A stretch of 64,000 bases of DNA, taken from Actinobacteria bacterium IMCC26207. Lineage in GTDB: Bacteria; Actinomycetota; Acidimicrobiia; Acidimicrobiales; Microtrichaceae. Positions 1 to 7,844 of the stretch are shown here, piece by piece. Where the stretch lies: positions 744,001 to 808,000 of the forward strand of contig LCZK01000010.1 in assembly GCA_001025035.1 (NCBI GenBank), read 5' to 3'. The notes under the pieces are model-generated. The model was given only the letters and a program-made list of their open reading frames with translations. It did not search any database and was not told where the DNA came from. How positions within the stretch are numbered: position 1 is the stretch's first letter; the number at the start of each line of letters is the position of its first letter. Made by a program: the position numbers and the translations under genes.

Positions 1-1012
1 GCTCCGCTAGGCCCCATGCATCGCCATTCGTTGCAGGCACCCACAGGTAGAAAGCTCCGGCTGGCAACGGCGCATGCAAACCAATGGAGTTGAGCACAGC
101 AGAGACTCGACCCAGCCGAGACCAGTAGCGCTCGCGCTGCTGCAGTACATGGCCGGAATCCTTGAGAGCAGCAACAGCGGCAAGTTGTGCCGGTCCTGAA
201 ACCATGAGTCCTGTGTGCTTACGAATCTCGCTCAGGTAACTGACTAACTCGGCATCGCCCGCATAGAAACCCACCCGAATTCCAGCAAGATTTGAGCGTT
301 TTGACAGCGAATGCACAGCGACGACGCCGTCGAGGCCAGAGGACAGGATGCTCTGGCCAGGAAGTTGCCCTGGAGTTGCTGCTGGGCCATCCCAAGTGAA
401 TTCCACGTAGCACTCGTCAGAGAAAATTGGAACCTGATGTTTCCGGCCCCAAGCCGCTACAGCGGGCAAATCATCAAGACCTCCCGCAGGATTGCCAGGG
501 CTGTTACTCCATAAACACAGCGCACGTTCTGCGTCTTGGGGGTCAATGGCGCCAAGGTCAAGGCGAAAGTGTTGATCCATTGGAACCGGCACCGCACGGC
601 ATCCTGCGAGCAGCGCTCCCATTGCGTAGGAGGGATAGCTCACTTCCGGATACAACACGGTGTCCTTGGAGGGGTCTCGGAGACGAAGCCAGTGCGGTAA
701 CCCAGCAACAAACTCTTTACTGCCGACACATGCAGCAATTTGGCTGACAGGAACCTCTATTCCCAGACGCAACCTAAACCAGTCAGCAGCGGCGGAGCGG
801 AGTTGCTTTGTGCCAATCGAGGGTGGGTAGGTCCTTGCGGCATCGGCAGATTCGGCTAACGCAAGTAGCACTGCCTCGGATGGCGCATCACAGGGCGTTC
901 CAACAGACAGGTCGATAACTGCGCCGTGCGCGTCCACTGCGAGTTGCTTTAGTGGCCCAAGGCGGTCATAAGGGTATGGGGGAAGTTTGATTCCTTGCGG
1001 TTCGGTGCTCAT
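1..1012 (-). CDS. dapC: Succinyldiaminopimelate transaminase (DapC-like), 3' end cut by window edge
   Basis: PLP-dependent class I/II aminotransferase, likely converting N-succinyl-2-amino-6-ketopimelate to N-succinyl-LL-diaminopimelate in lysine and peptidoglycan synthesis. Translating the minus strand from the ATG at 1012 gives about 337 residues. They begin MSTEPQGIKLPPYPYDRLGP. An SNSPGNPAGG stretch is followed by HSLSKRSNLAGIRVGF, whose Lys is the expected PLP-binding residue; SLSKRSNL is typical of actinobacterial DapC. The ATG overlaps the hflX stop by 4 bases (ATGA), and dapF lies two genes upstream in the same direction, which fits a diaminopimelate role. The C-terminus is missing only because the window ends. 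Another fold-type I aminotransferase cannot be fully excluded. Confidence 0.82.
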   Translation of the reverse strand, partial: MSTEPQGIKLPPYPYDRLGPLKQLAVDAHGAVIDLSVGTPCDAPSEAVLLALAESADAARTYPPSIGTKQLRSAAADWFRLRLGIEVPVSQIAACVGSKEFVAGLPHWLRLRDPSKDTVLYPEVSYPSYAMGALLAGCRAVPVPMDQHFRLDLGAIDPQDAERALCLWSNSPGNPAGGLDDLPAVAAWGRKHQVPIFSDECYVEFTWDGPAATPGQLPGQSILSSGLDGVVAVHSLSKRSNLAGIRVGFYAGDAELVSYLSEIRKHTGLMVSGPAQLAAVAALKDSGHVLQQRERYWSRLGRVSAVLNSIGLHAPLPAGAFYLWVPATNGDAWGLAE

Positions 1013-2427
1013 AAGGATGAAGCCGTTGCAGTCTCTGGGAGAGCCTGAGAAAGGAACTCCTCGAACCTGCCAAGTTCAGAGTCTTCAAGCCTCACCGATA
1101 CGCGCACTCCCTCGGGTTCGGCAGTCTCGGTGAGTACTTCACCACAACGATGCAATGCGGCGAGCACATCTCCTCGGTGGTACGGGATATACATCTGTAC
1201 CGCAGGAATCAGGGATCGCAATCGATCACCGATCCGCAAGAGCAACTCTGGTATTCCTTCGCCTGTCACTGCAGAGATTGCTACGGAACCTGGCGAATCC
1301 GCCGCCAGACGCGCTGCTTGATCGGAACAATCCGCTTTATTGAATACCAGCAGTTCGGGCACGGCATCGCCGCCGATTTCTTTGACCACTGCCCGAACGG
1401 CCTGCATCTGCCCCTCTGGGTCAGGGCCGGAGCCATCAACCACATGGATCAACAGGTCACCCTCGGCAACTACGTCAAGTGTGGATGCAAAGGCTTGAAC
1501 CAGCTGATGAGGCAGCTTCTTGACGAATCCCACCGTGTCGGTCAGCAGCACGGATTCGCCGCCCGGAAGTTGCAGCTTGCGAGTAGTTGCATCAAGAGTG
1601 GCGAACAGCCGATTCTCGACGAGCACTCCTGCCTCGGTCAGTGAATTGAGCAGGGTGGACTTGCCAGCGTTGGTGTAGCCAACGATGACAACATGGCGCA
1701 GTGTGGAACGCCGGCGAGACTTGCGCTGCGTGGCACGGTGATGTGCAATCTGGCGAAGGTCGGCCTCGAGCTTGTGAATCATCTTGGTGATCCGGCGACG
1801 GTCGATTTCGAACTGAGTCTCGCCTGGGCCGCTTCGAGTTCCGATACCACCTGCCTGCTGCGACATTGCAGTTCCCTTGCCTCGCAGCCGCGGAAGCCGA
1901 TACTTGAACAGCGCTAGTTGCACCTGCGCCTTGCCCTCTTGACTATGAGCATTCTGACCAAAAATATCCAGAATCACTGCAGTTCGATCGATTGCCGTTC
2001 GTCCAAGAATCTTTTCAAGATTGAACTGCTGTGACGGGCTGAGTTCATCGTCAAACACAACAGTGTCGCAGTCGGTTTCTAGGGCAAGCTCTTTGATTTC
2101 TTGCACCTTGCCCTTGCCGATAAAGGTGGCCGGGTCCGGATTATTTCTGCGTTGCACTACTCGGCCCACCACGTCAGCGCCGGCCGTATCGACTAACAAT
2201 TCGAGCTCATCAAGAGATGCCGACAGCAGGTCATCGTCATGTGGCGGGAAGCTCACCCCAACCAAAATAATTCGCTCACGGAAGTTGCGATCAATGAGCG
2301 AGTTGCTCTGGCCGCCAAAATCTCCAAAGCCACCACGATGAGATTCGTTTGGATCGAGCAGTTCTGGGTCCTGCAAAGCTTGGTCGACTGGATCTAGGTC
2401 GACTTGATCTTGGTCGGCGCTACTCAC
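1009..2427 (-). CDS. hflX: GTPase HflX
   Basis: Ribosome-associated GTPase that splits or rescues stalled 70S ribosomes. The 472-residue product has an N-terminal HflX domain, the signature GIGTRSGPGETQFE (about residues 194-207), a basic helical linker, then G1 GYTNAGKS (250-257), G3 DTVGF and G4 NKAD. The first 45 residues are acidic (repeated VDQ/LDP) and look disordered. ATG at 2427 overlaps the dapF stop by 4 bases, and its own stop overlaps the dapC start the same way. The order miaB-miaA-dapF-hflX is common in Actinobacteria. Confidence 0.95.
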   Translation of the reverse strand: MSSADQDQVDLDPVDQALQDPELLDPNESHRGGFGDFGGQSNSLIDRNFRERIILVGVSFPPHDDDLLSASLDELELLVDTAGADVVGRVVQRRNNPDPATFIGKGKVQEIKELALETDCDTVVFDDELSPSQQFNLEKILGRTAIDRTAVILDIFGQNAHSQEGKAQVQLALFKYRLPRLRGKGTAMSQQAGGIGTRSGPGETQFEIDRRRITKMIHKLEADLRQIAHHRATQRKSRRRSTLRHVVIVGYTNAGKSTLLNSLTEAGVLVENRLFATLDATTRKLQLPGGESVLLTDTVGFVKKLPHQLVQAFASTLDVVAEGDLLIHVVDGSGPDPEGQMQAVRAVVKEIGGDAVPELLVFNKADCSDQAARLAADSPGSVAISAVTGEGIPELLLRIGDRLRSLIPAVQMYIPYHRGDVLAALHRCGEVLTETAEPEGVRVSVRLEDSELGRFEEFLSQALPETATASSL

Positions 2428-3251
2428 GAAACCGTGACCTCTGGAAGTAAGACTGTTACCTCGGCAATAAAGACCGACGGGCCAGTCAACAACAGCGTGG
2501 AATCTGAAATCGAAACTTGGGCCTCTCCGCCGGGCATCGACACTCGGACCTGCTCCCCGACTAGACCCATGCTGTGAGCTGCTGCAGCAGCAACTGTTGC
2601 ACCGGAACCGCAGGCCTGGGTGATCCCGGCCCCGCGCTCCCAGACCAATAGTTGCATGTGGTCTGTTGAATGTACGTAGACGAACTCCACATTGATTCCC
2701 TCTGGATACTCTGACTCGAGGTGCTGCCCCACGGTTGCTAGATCTAGCTGTTGAAGCTGACCTTCGGATTCAAGCACCAGGACAAGATGCGGGTTGCCGA
2801 TGTTGAAGGTTCCACGGTGCAGGGCAGGGTAAGCCTGCGAAAGAGGGCCAAGAGCGGGACCGGCCGTTGCGGCTCCCATATCAACCTGTATCCAAATCTC
2901 TGTCTCGGCAGCGCCTCGAATGCTGCGTAACTGTCGCACCCCTCCAGCTGTCTCGATGCGCAGATCACCTTCGTTACGACCATCCTGACGAAGCAGTGCT
3001 TGGCCCAAGCAGCGGATCCCGTTTCCAGAAATCTCGGCCTCGGACCCGTCTGCGTTCAAGAGCACCATGCATGCGTCATTGCCTTCCTCGGATGGCGGAA
3101 AAGACAGAATGAGCCCATCAGCACCGACGCCTCGGTGCCGGTCACACAAAGAGCGCGCCAACTCAGGGTCAATGGTTAGCTCTGGGTTCTGATCAGCGAG
3201 TGCAACAAGAAAATCGTTGCCGAGGCCGTGATGCTTGGTGAGTCTGAGCAA
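2424..3251 (-). CDS. dapF: Diaminopimelate epimerase
   Basis: Cofactor-independent epimerase converting LL- to meso-diaminopimelate, the last step before lysine and the peptidoglycan cross-linking residue. At 275 residues it is of usual length. The two catalytic cysteines are visible in GNGIRCLG (N-terminal half) and ACGSGATVAA (C-terminal half). The start is ATG at 3251 with MLRLTKHHGLGNDF. It is coupled to hflX (4-base overlap). About 100 bases without a gene (3252-3352) separate it from miaA; I see no clear terminator or RNA there. Confidence 0.95.
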   Translation of the reverse strand: MLRLTKHHGLGNDFLVALADQNPELTIDPELARSLCDRHRGVGADGLILSFPPSEEGNDACMVLLNADGSEAEISGNGIRCLGQALLRQDGRNEGDLRIETAGGVRQLRSIRGAAETEIWIQVDMGAATAGPALGPLSQAYPALHRGTFNIGNPHLVLVLESEGQLQQLDLATVGQHLESEYPEGINVEFVYVHSTDHMQLLVWERGAGITQACGSGATVAAAAAHSMGLVGEQVRVSMPGGEAQVSISDSTLLLTGPSVFIAEVTVLLPEVTVS

Positions 3252-3352
3252 AATTTCTCCTAGTCAGCGGATCTGTCGAGGGCAGACCGAGCAAGAGCCG
3301 CTTGCTTTAGCGTAGTGGTGCAGACAGATCGCATCGACGCAGAGGGACAGGT

Positions 3353-4288
3353 TTAGACCCAAAACTCGTCGAGTTGATCCAAGACTGTTTGCGGGTCTCC
3401 TGTGTGATCAAACCAACGGATTCGCGGGTCGCGTCGGAACCAGCGGATCTGCTTGACGGCAAACTGACGGGTTCGCTCGATGGCCCGATCCACTGCTTCT
3501 TCTTCGGAACACTCTCCCGCTAGATGGGCTAGCAATTCGCGATACCCCAATGCCTGCGCTGCAGTACGAGAAATTCGTTCGGGGCGAGCTGCAAGAGCTT
3601 GCACCTCCTGAAGGAACCCATCACGCATTTGTTGTTCGTAGCGCTTGGCGATTCGCTCACTGAGCACCGGCCGCTCCACTCGTAGCCCAGCCAAAAGAAA
3701 TGGGGTCTCGGGGTAGGTATCTAGGCCGGGACCAAATTCAGAGAAATTGCGGCCTGAGCCAAGCGTGACTTCGAGTGCACGGATGATTCGTCGGCGGTTT
3801 CCAGGTTCAATCCGCTCACTTGCCGCAGGGTCAAGTTGGCGAAGCCGTTCATAGAGCAACGCAGTGTCGCCCTCTGCCTCGAGCTCTGCTGCGACCGAGG
3901 GAAACCTTCCTGGCAACTCAAGATTATCGACTAGGGCTTGCAAGTAGAGCGCCGTTCCCCCAACAAGAATGGCCCGTCCACCTCGGTCTTGAATCTCATT
4001 GAGGGCTTGATTGGCCCCTTGAGTGAACTCGGCAACCGAATACTCCGACCAAGGGTCAACTACATCAACGAGGTGATGCGGAACACGTTGCATCTCTTCT
4101 GCTGTGGGCGAGGCCGTGCCGATATCCATCCCGCGATACACCTGCATGGAGTCCACAGTGACGAGTTCGACTAACTCACCTAAATCCCGTCGGCGCTCGG
4201 CTAGAGCTAAGGCCAGTTGCGACTTGCCCGAAGCAGTCGGACCCAGAAGAACAAGGTGACCTGCTCTGGAGCGATCTCGCTGGATCAC
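3353..4288 (-). CDS. miaA: tRNA dimethylallyltransferase MiaA
   Basis: Transfers a dimethylallyl group from DMAPP to N6 of A37 in tRNAs reading UNN codons, giving i6A, the substrate of MiaB. The 311-residue product has a P-loop GPTASGKSQLA near residue 16, VDSMQVYRGMDIGTA, and GGTALYLQALVD. The start is GTG at 4288, overlapping the stop of the upstream APH-like gene by 4 bases. miaB, the APH-like gene and miaA thus form one translationally coupled string containing both enzymes of ms2i6A synthesis. Confidence 0.95.
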   Translation of the reverse strand: MIQRDRSRAGHLVLLGPTASGKSQLALALAERRRDLGELVELVTVDSMQVYRGMDIGTASPTAEEMQRVPHHLVDVVDPWSEYSVAEFTQGANQALNEIQDRGGRAILVGGTALYLQALVDNLELPGRFPSVAAELEAEGDTALLYERLRQLDPAASERIEPGNRRRIIRALEVTLGSGRNFSEFGPGLDTYPETPFLLAGLRVERPVLSERIAKRYEQQMRDGFLQEVQALAARPERISRTAAQALGYRELLAHLAGECSEEEAVDRAIERTRQFAVKQIRWFRRDPRIRWFDHTGDPQTVLDQLDEFWV

Positions 4289-4908
4289 GGCTGTGCGCAG
4301 AGTTCTGCGGCTAACAAGTACCAGTCCAAGCGAACGGGGTCCGGGTGTTGCAACCCGTACTCACCGAAAAATGCCTGAATTGGCTGTGGACCAAATGTGT
4401 TGAGAAGGTCCTGCGCTGCTCGTGCCAAGTCAAAATATGCATCGCCAATGGCTGCTTGAGTCCAGTCCTCGAACCCAATCAGGTCCTGCCCCGAGAAACG
4501 TAGATTGCTCAGGCGAGGTGCACCTTGCAGCAGCACCGGCTCCGCAGGCTTCTGCTCTATGGCTCCGGCCCCGTCCTGAAGAATCTGCGTGAGACGCACA
4601 CGAGACATGTGCCGATACGGAGGACTTAGTTCTTTGGGATGCGCTTGGTCAGCTTCTGCGAACCGAAGCGCAAGTTCAACAAGGAAGTCTGTGGTGAGCA
4701 ACAGGTCGGGCTCCGCCAGCAGAGTTGCTGGTTGTACGGGGCTCCGATGAACAGAGGCCAGACTGCTAGCTAGCGATCCGATTGTTCGCTCGGCGTCGAA
4801 ACGGTATTCAGGCTCCGTTGCGGCTACTCCCTGACCAGCGGGTGCGAACAGATTGGTGGTCAGGATGAGGGCATCGAACTGCTGGCGAGCAGTTTGTGTT
4901 GGGCTCAC
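4285..4908 (-). CDS. APH-fold phosphotransferase-like protein lacking the catalytic Asp (predicted pseudokinase)
   Basis: A 207-residue protein resembling the C-lobe of aminoglycoside/choline-kinase-type phosphotransferases. The segment GFEDWTQAAIGDAYFDLARA matches the family's IDW...GDPxxDLA region, and FFGEYG matches the late helices. The Brenner motif HGDxxxxN is replaced by QGAPRLSN, so the catalytic Asp is Ala, and the N-lobe is too short to show the ATP-binding Lys region. I chose GTG at 4908, which overlaps the miaB stop by 4 bases; a longer ATG at 4980 would lie deep inside miaB. Wedged between miaB and miaA with coupling at both ends, it may have a non-catalytic tRNA-related role. 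That role is inference. Confidence 0.7.
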   Translation of the reverse strand: MSPTQTARQQFDALILTTNLFAPAGQGVAATEPEYRFDAERTIGSLASSLASVHRSPVQPATLLAEPDLLLTTDFLVELALRFAEADQAHPKELSPPYRHMSRVRLTQILQDGAGAIEQKPAEPVLLQGAPRLSNLRFSGQDLIGFEDWTQAAIGDAYFDLARAAQDLLNTFGPQPIQAFFGEYGLQHPDPVRLDWYLLAAELCAQP

Positions 4909-6392
4909 CCCGCAGAAACCTCGAGGCGGGTTCGGTGTGTTGGAAGATCCAGAATCTCTACAAACTCGCCCATCAGGCATGTGTTGGTGGCGCTCGAGAC
5001 TTCGACGCTCACATAGGTTCCGGGCCGTATAGGTGCTGGTGGAGTGAAATGCACCAAACGATTCTGGCGGGTACGCCCAGACACACGCTCTGGGTCACGC
5101 TTGCTGGGACCGAAAACGAGTACCTCTTCGGTTCGGCCAACCCGAGATTGGTTGCCCAAGAAGGATGAGCGTTCAATGATGGCTCGCAATCGTTCCATCC
5201 GCTCCACTACAACGGCGTGATCTACGAACTTCTCAGTGAGTTCAGCAGCCTCGGTACCGGGCCGAGGCGAGTACAAAAATGTAAACGCTCCATCGAAGCG
5301 AGCCTCTGCAGCAAGTTCGAATGTGGCCAGCGCATCGGCTTTGGTTTCGCCGGGGAAACCAAGAATGATGTCGGTTGTGACTGCGAGATCGGGTATTCCT
5401 GCTCGAGCCAGCGCAAGCCGCTCCATATACCGCTCAGCGGTATAGCCCCGGTGCATGGCGGCCAGTATGGAGTTGCTTCCCGATTGCAGCGGCAGGTGCA
5501 GATGCTCACAAACGGTATCTACCTGCGCCATTGCTTCAATTGTCTCTGGACGCAGATCCTTTGGATGAGGACTTGTGTAGCGAACTCTTCGGATCCCAGG
5601 AACAGCACCAACAGCGCGCAAAAGGTCGGCAAAGAGAGGTCGGACTTTGCTACCCGATTCTTGATCCCAGTTCTCCCCGACCATGAACTCTGCGCTCACC
5701 TTGGCTGCAGGCTCTTCGAGTGACGTTCCTTGGGACCGCAGGCGAAGTGTTAAGTCGCGACCGAAGGAGTTGACGTTCTGGCCTAGCAAGGTGACCTCGG
5801 TAACGCCATCAGATGCAGCTCGCTCAACCTCGGCGAGGATGTCGCCGAAGGGCCGGCTGATCTCGGGGCCTCGAACTGCGGGCACAATACAAAACGCACA
5901 ACTGTTGTCGCAGCCCATCTGAATAGTCACCCACCCGGCATATCCCGCCTGACGCACCACTGGTAGCGCCGATGGGAATAATTCGTGGTCTTCGGCAACA
6001 GTCTCTTCGAGAATCTCGAGTACTGGTTTGCCAGTCTCTCGGCGTTGATGCAGAAGATCAACTGCTCGGTGGACGTTATGGGTTCCCAAAATCACGTCCA
6101 CATAAGGCGCACGTTCGGCAATAGTTCCCCGGTCCTTTTGAGAGAGACAACCCGCAACCATGATCTCCATGCCTGGGCGAGCCTCTTTCAAGCTCTTCAG
6201 GTGACCCAGAGTTCCGTAGAGCTTGTTATCGGCATTCTCTCGGATACAGCAGGTGTTCAGCACAACAACATCTGCTTGTTCCACGTCAGTGGTGGGCTCA
6301 AGCCCATCTGCCTCGAGCAAGCCTGCAAGGCGCTCAGAATCGTGTTCATTCATCTGACAGCCGAAGGTGCGCACGATGTACTTGCCAGACAT
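4905..6392 (-). CDS. miaB: tRNA-2-methylthio-N6-dimethylallyladenosine synthase MiaB
   Basis: Radical-SAM methylthiotransferase converting i6A37 to ms2i6A37. The 495-residue protein has an N-terminal UPF0004 domain with cluster cysteines C11 (FGCQMNEHDSER), C48 (NTCCIRE) and C82 (AGCLSQ). The radical-SAM motif CDNSCAFC follows (C161, C165, C168). A C-terminal TRAM-like domain carries GRTRQNRLVHF. An insertion of about 30 residues follows GQNVNSFGRDL before RPLFADLL. The start is ATG at 6392. In many actinobacteria recX sits between recA and miaB; it is absent here, and miaB follows recA after 120 bases with a hairpin. Confidence 0.95.
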   Translation of the reverse strand: MSGKYIVRTFGCQMNEHDSERLAGLLEADGLEPTTDVEQADVVVLNTCCIRENADNKLYGTLGHLKSLKEARPGMEIMVAGCLSQKDRGTIAERAPYVDVILGTHNVHRAVDLLHQRRETGKPVLEILEETVAEDHELFPSALPVVRQAGYAGWVTIQMGCDNSCAFCIVPAVRGPEISRPFGDILAEVERAASDGVTEVTLLGQNVNSFGRDLTLRLRSQGTSLEEPAAKVSAEFMVGENWDQESGSKVRPLFADLLRAVGAVPGIRRVRYTSPHPKDLRPETIEAMAQVDTVCEHLHLPLQSGSNSILAAMHRGYTAERYMERLALARAGIPDLAVTTDIILGFPGETKADALATFELAAEARFDGAFTFLYSPRPGTEAAELTEKFVDHAVVVERMERLRAIIERSSFLGNQSRVGRTEEVLVFGPSKRDPERVSGRTRQNRLVHFTPPAPIRPGTYVSVEVSSATNTCLMGEFVEILDLPTHRTRLEVSAG

Positions 6393-6431
6393 GACGAGCA
6401 GTCTAGGTTGCGGCGGCCAAGAGACCAGAAA

Positions 6432-6470
6432 GGTACTGGTGTAGCGACCCCAGATCGCTACACCAGCACC
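6432..6470 (-). terminator. Hairpin downstream of recA
   Basis: A perfect 12-bp inverted repeat (6436-6447 with 6455-6466) has a 7-nt loop. It extends three more pairs past one mismatch. It lies 43 bases after the recA stop and 40 bases before miaB. Only a short T-run (TTTCT) follows on the transcribed strand, so strong intrinsic termination is uncertain; it may attenuate recA-miaB read-through or protect the recA 3' end. Confidence 0.6.
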
Positions 6471-6512
6471 TAATGGTTACTTCAAATTCACCTGTCCGTC
6501 TAGGCAGAATGG

Positions 6513-7568
6513 TCAGTCCAGACTGATTGGCAAATCATCAGGATCGATCACGAGTTCCTCAAGAGATTCATCATCGGTCTGACCAATGCCAGACTCGGAC
6601 ATCACCCGTTCAGAAATATCGACCATGATCTCTGGGTTCTCGATCAGAAAGGTCTTGGCGTTTTCTCTACCTTGGCCGAGCTGTTCGCCCTCGTAGGTAT
6701 ACCAAGCACCCGATTTCTTGACGATGTTGTACTCCACGGCAAGGTCGAGCGCTCCACCTTCTCGGCTAATGCCTTTGCCGTACATGATGTCGAACTCGGC
6801 CTGCTTAAAGGGAGAAGCCATCTTGTTCTTTACGACCTTGACTCGGGTGCGGTTGCCCACCACCTCGACCCCATCCTTGATGGCCTCAATCCGGCGAATA
6901 TCGAGCCGGACGGAGGAGTAGAACTTGAGCGCACGCCCACCTGGCGTGGTCTCTGGCGAACCGAACATCACGCCGATCTTCTCTCTGAGCTGATTGATGA
7001 AGATACAGATGGTGTTGCTCTTGTTGAGATTGGCAGTGAGCTTACGGAGGGCTTGGGACATCAGACGTGCCTGCAAACCCACGTGGGTATCGCCCATCTC
7101 GCCTTCGATCTCGGCTCGGGGTGTGAGCGCTGCCACGGAGTCGATCACGATTACATCAAGTGCGCCGGAGCGAATCAGCATGTCAGTGATCTCGAGTGCC
7201 TGCTCGCCCGTATCTGGCTGAGAGATCAAGAGTTCGTCGACATCGACACCGATGCGTGCGGCATAGGTTGGATCCATTGCGTGCTCAGCATCGACATAGG
7301 CACAGATTCCACCGTTACGCTGCGCCTCGGCAACGACATGCATGGCCAAGGTGGACTTGCCAGATGACTCAGGGCCGAAGATCTCGATGACACGCCCACG
7401 AGGGAGCCCACCAATGCCGAGTGCGATATCTAGCGAAAGGGCTCCGGTGGAGATGGACTCCACGTCCATGGAGGTCTTTTCGCCCATCTTCATGACGGAA
7501 CCTTTGCCGTACTGCTTTTCGATCTGACTGAGAGCCATCTCGAGTGCTTTGTCTCTTTCAACTGCCAT
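6513..7568 (-). CDS. recA: Recombinase RecA
   Basis: DNA strand-exchange ATPase and LexA co-protease. The 351-residue protein has Walker [10 protein letters not shown] (65-73), Walker [12 protein letters not shown], the DNA-binding loop region [22 protein letters not shown] and [17 protein letters not shown]. The C-terminal tail is acidic ([14 protein letters not shown]). There is no intein. ATG at 7568 is preceded by a leader of about 180 nt running from an SOS-controlled promoter. No recX follows; a hairpin and miaB do. Confidence 0.98.
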   Translation of the reverse strand: MAVERDKALEMALSQIEKQYGKGSVMKMGEKTSMDVESISTGALSLDIALGIGGLPRGRVIEIFGPESSGKSTLAMHVVAEAQRNGGICAYVDAEHAMDPTYAARIGVDVDELLISQPDTGEQALEITDMLIRSGALDVIVIDSVAALTPRAEIEGEMGDTHVGLQARLMSQALRKLTANLNKSNTICIFINQLREKIGVMFGSPETTPGGRALKFYSSVRLDIRRIEAIKDGVEVVGNRTRVKVVKNKMASPFKQAEFDIMYGKGISREGGALDLAVEYNIVKKSGAWYTYEGEQLGQGRENAKTFLIENPEIMVDISERVMSESGIGQTDDESLEELVIDPDDLPISLD

Positions 7569-7755
7569 GTGATTGTCCTCTTCCGGGGTAGGTCACCGGG
7601 TGGTGATCTGCTGGTTCGTTCTGCGGGGGAAGTACTCGTCTAGTGGCGTTCACCCTGCCCTGTTGGGCCTGTTGGTGCCGTGTCGCTATCCGTGATGATG
7701 ACCGTACTGATGTGGTGTGACAGTGAAGGAATAACCGCCCCCGTGCACATACATC

Positions 7756-7785
7756 AGTGTAATTCCGAACAGGCGTTCGATTCAA
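7756..7785 (-). promoter_or_regulatory. recA promoter with LexA (SOS) box in its spacer
   Basis: Reading the minus strand: -35 TTGAAT (7785-7780), an 18-nt spacer, then -10 TACACT (7761-7756). The spacer contains the perfect dyad CGAAC-N4-GTTCG (7779-7766), matching the Gram-positive/actinobacterial LexA box consensus CGAACRNRYGTTYG when read on the plus strand. LexA bound here would cover the promoter core. The predicted start is near 7749, leaving about 180 nt of untranslated leader before the recA ATG. The rest of 7569-7844 shows no gene. Confidence 0.85.
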
Positions 7786-7844
7786 GGACCCTCAAGAAAT
7801 TTCTTTCTGAGTCCGCGCAGATAACCCCAAGAAGGGAACGTTCC

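Noticed and set aside
6672-7367. 231-residue frame opposite recA
   Set aside because: Shadow of the highly conserved recA coding strand.
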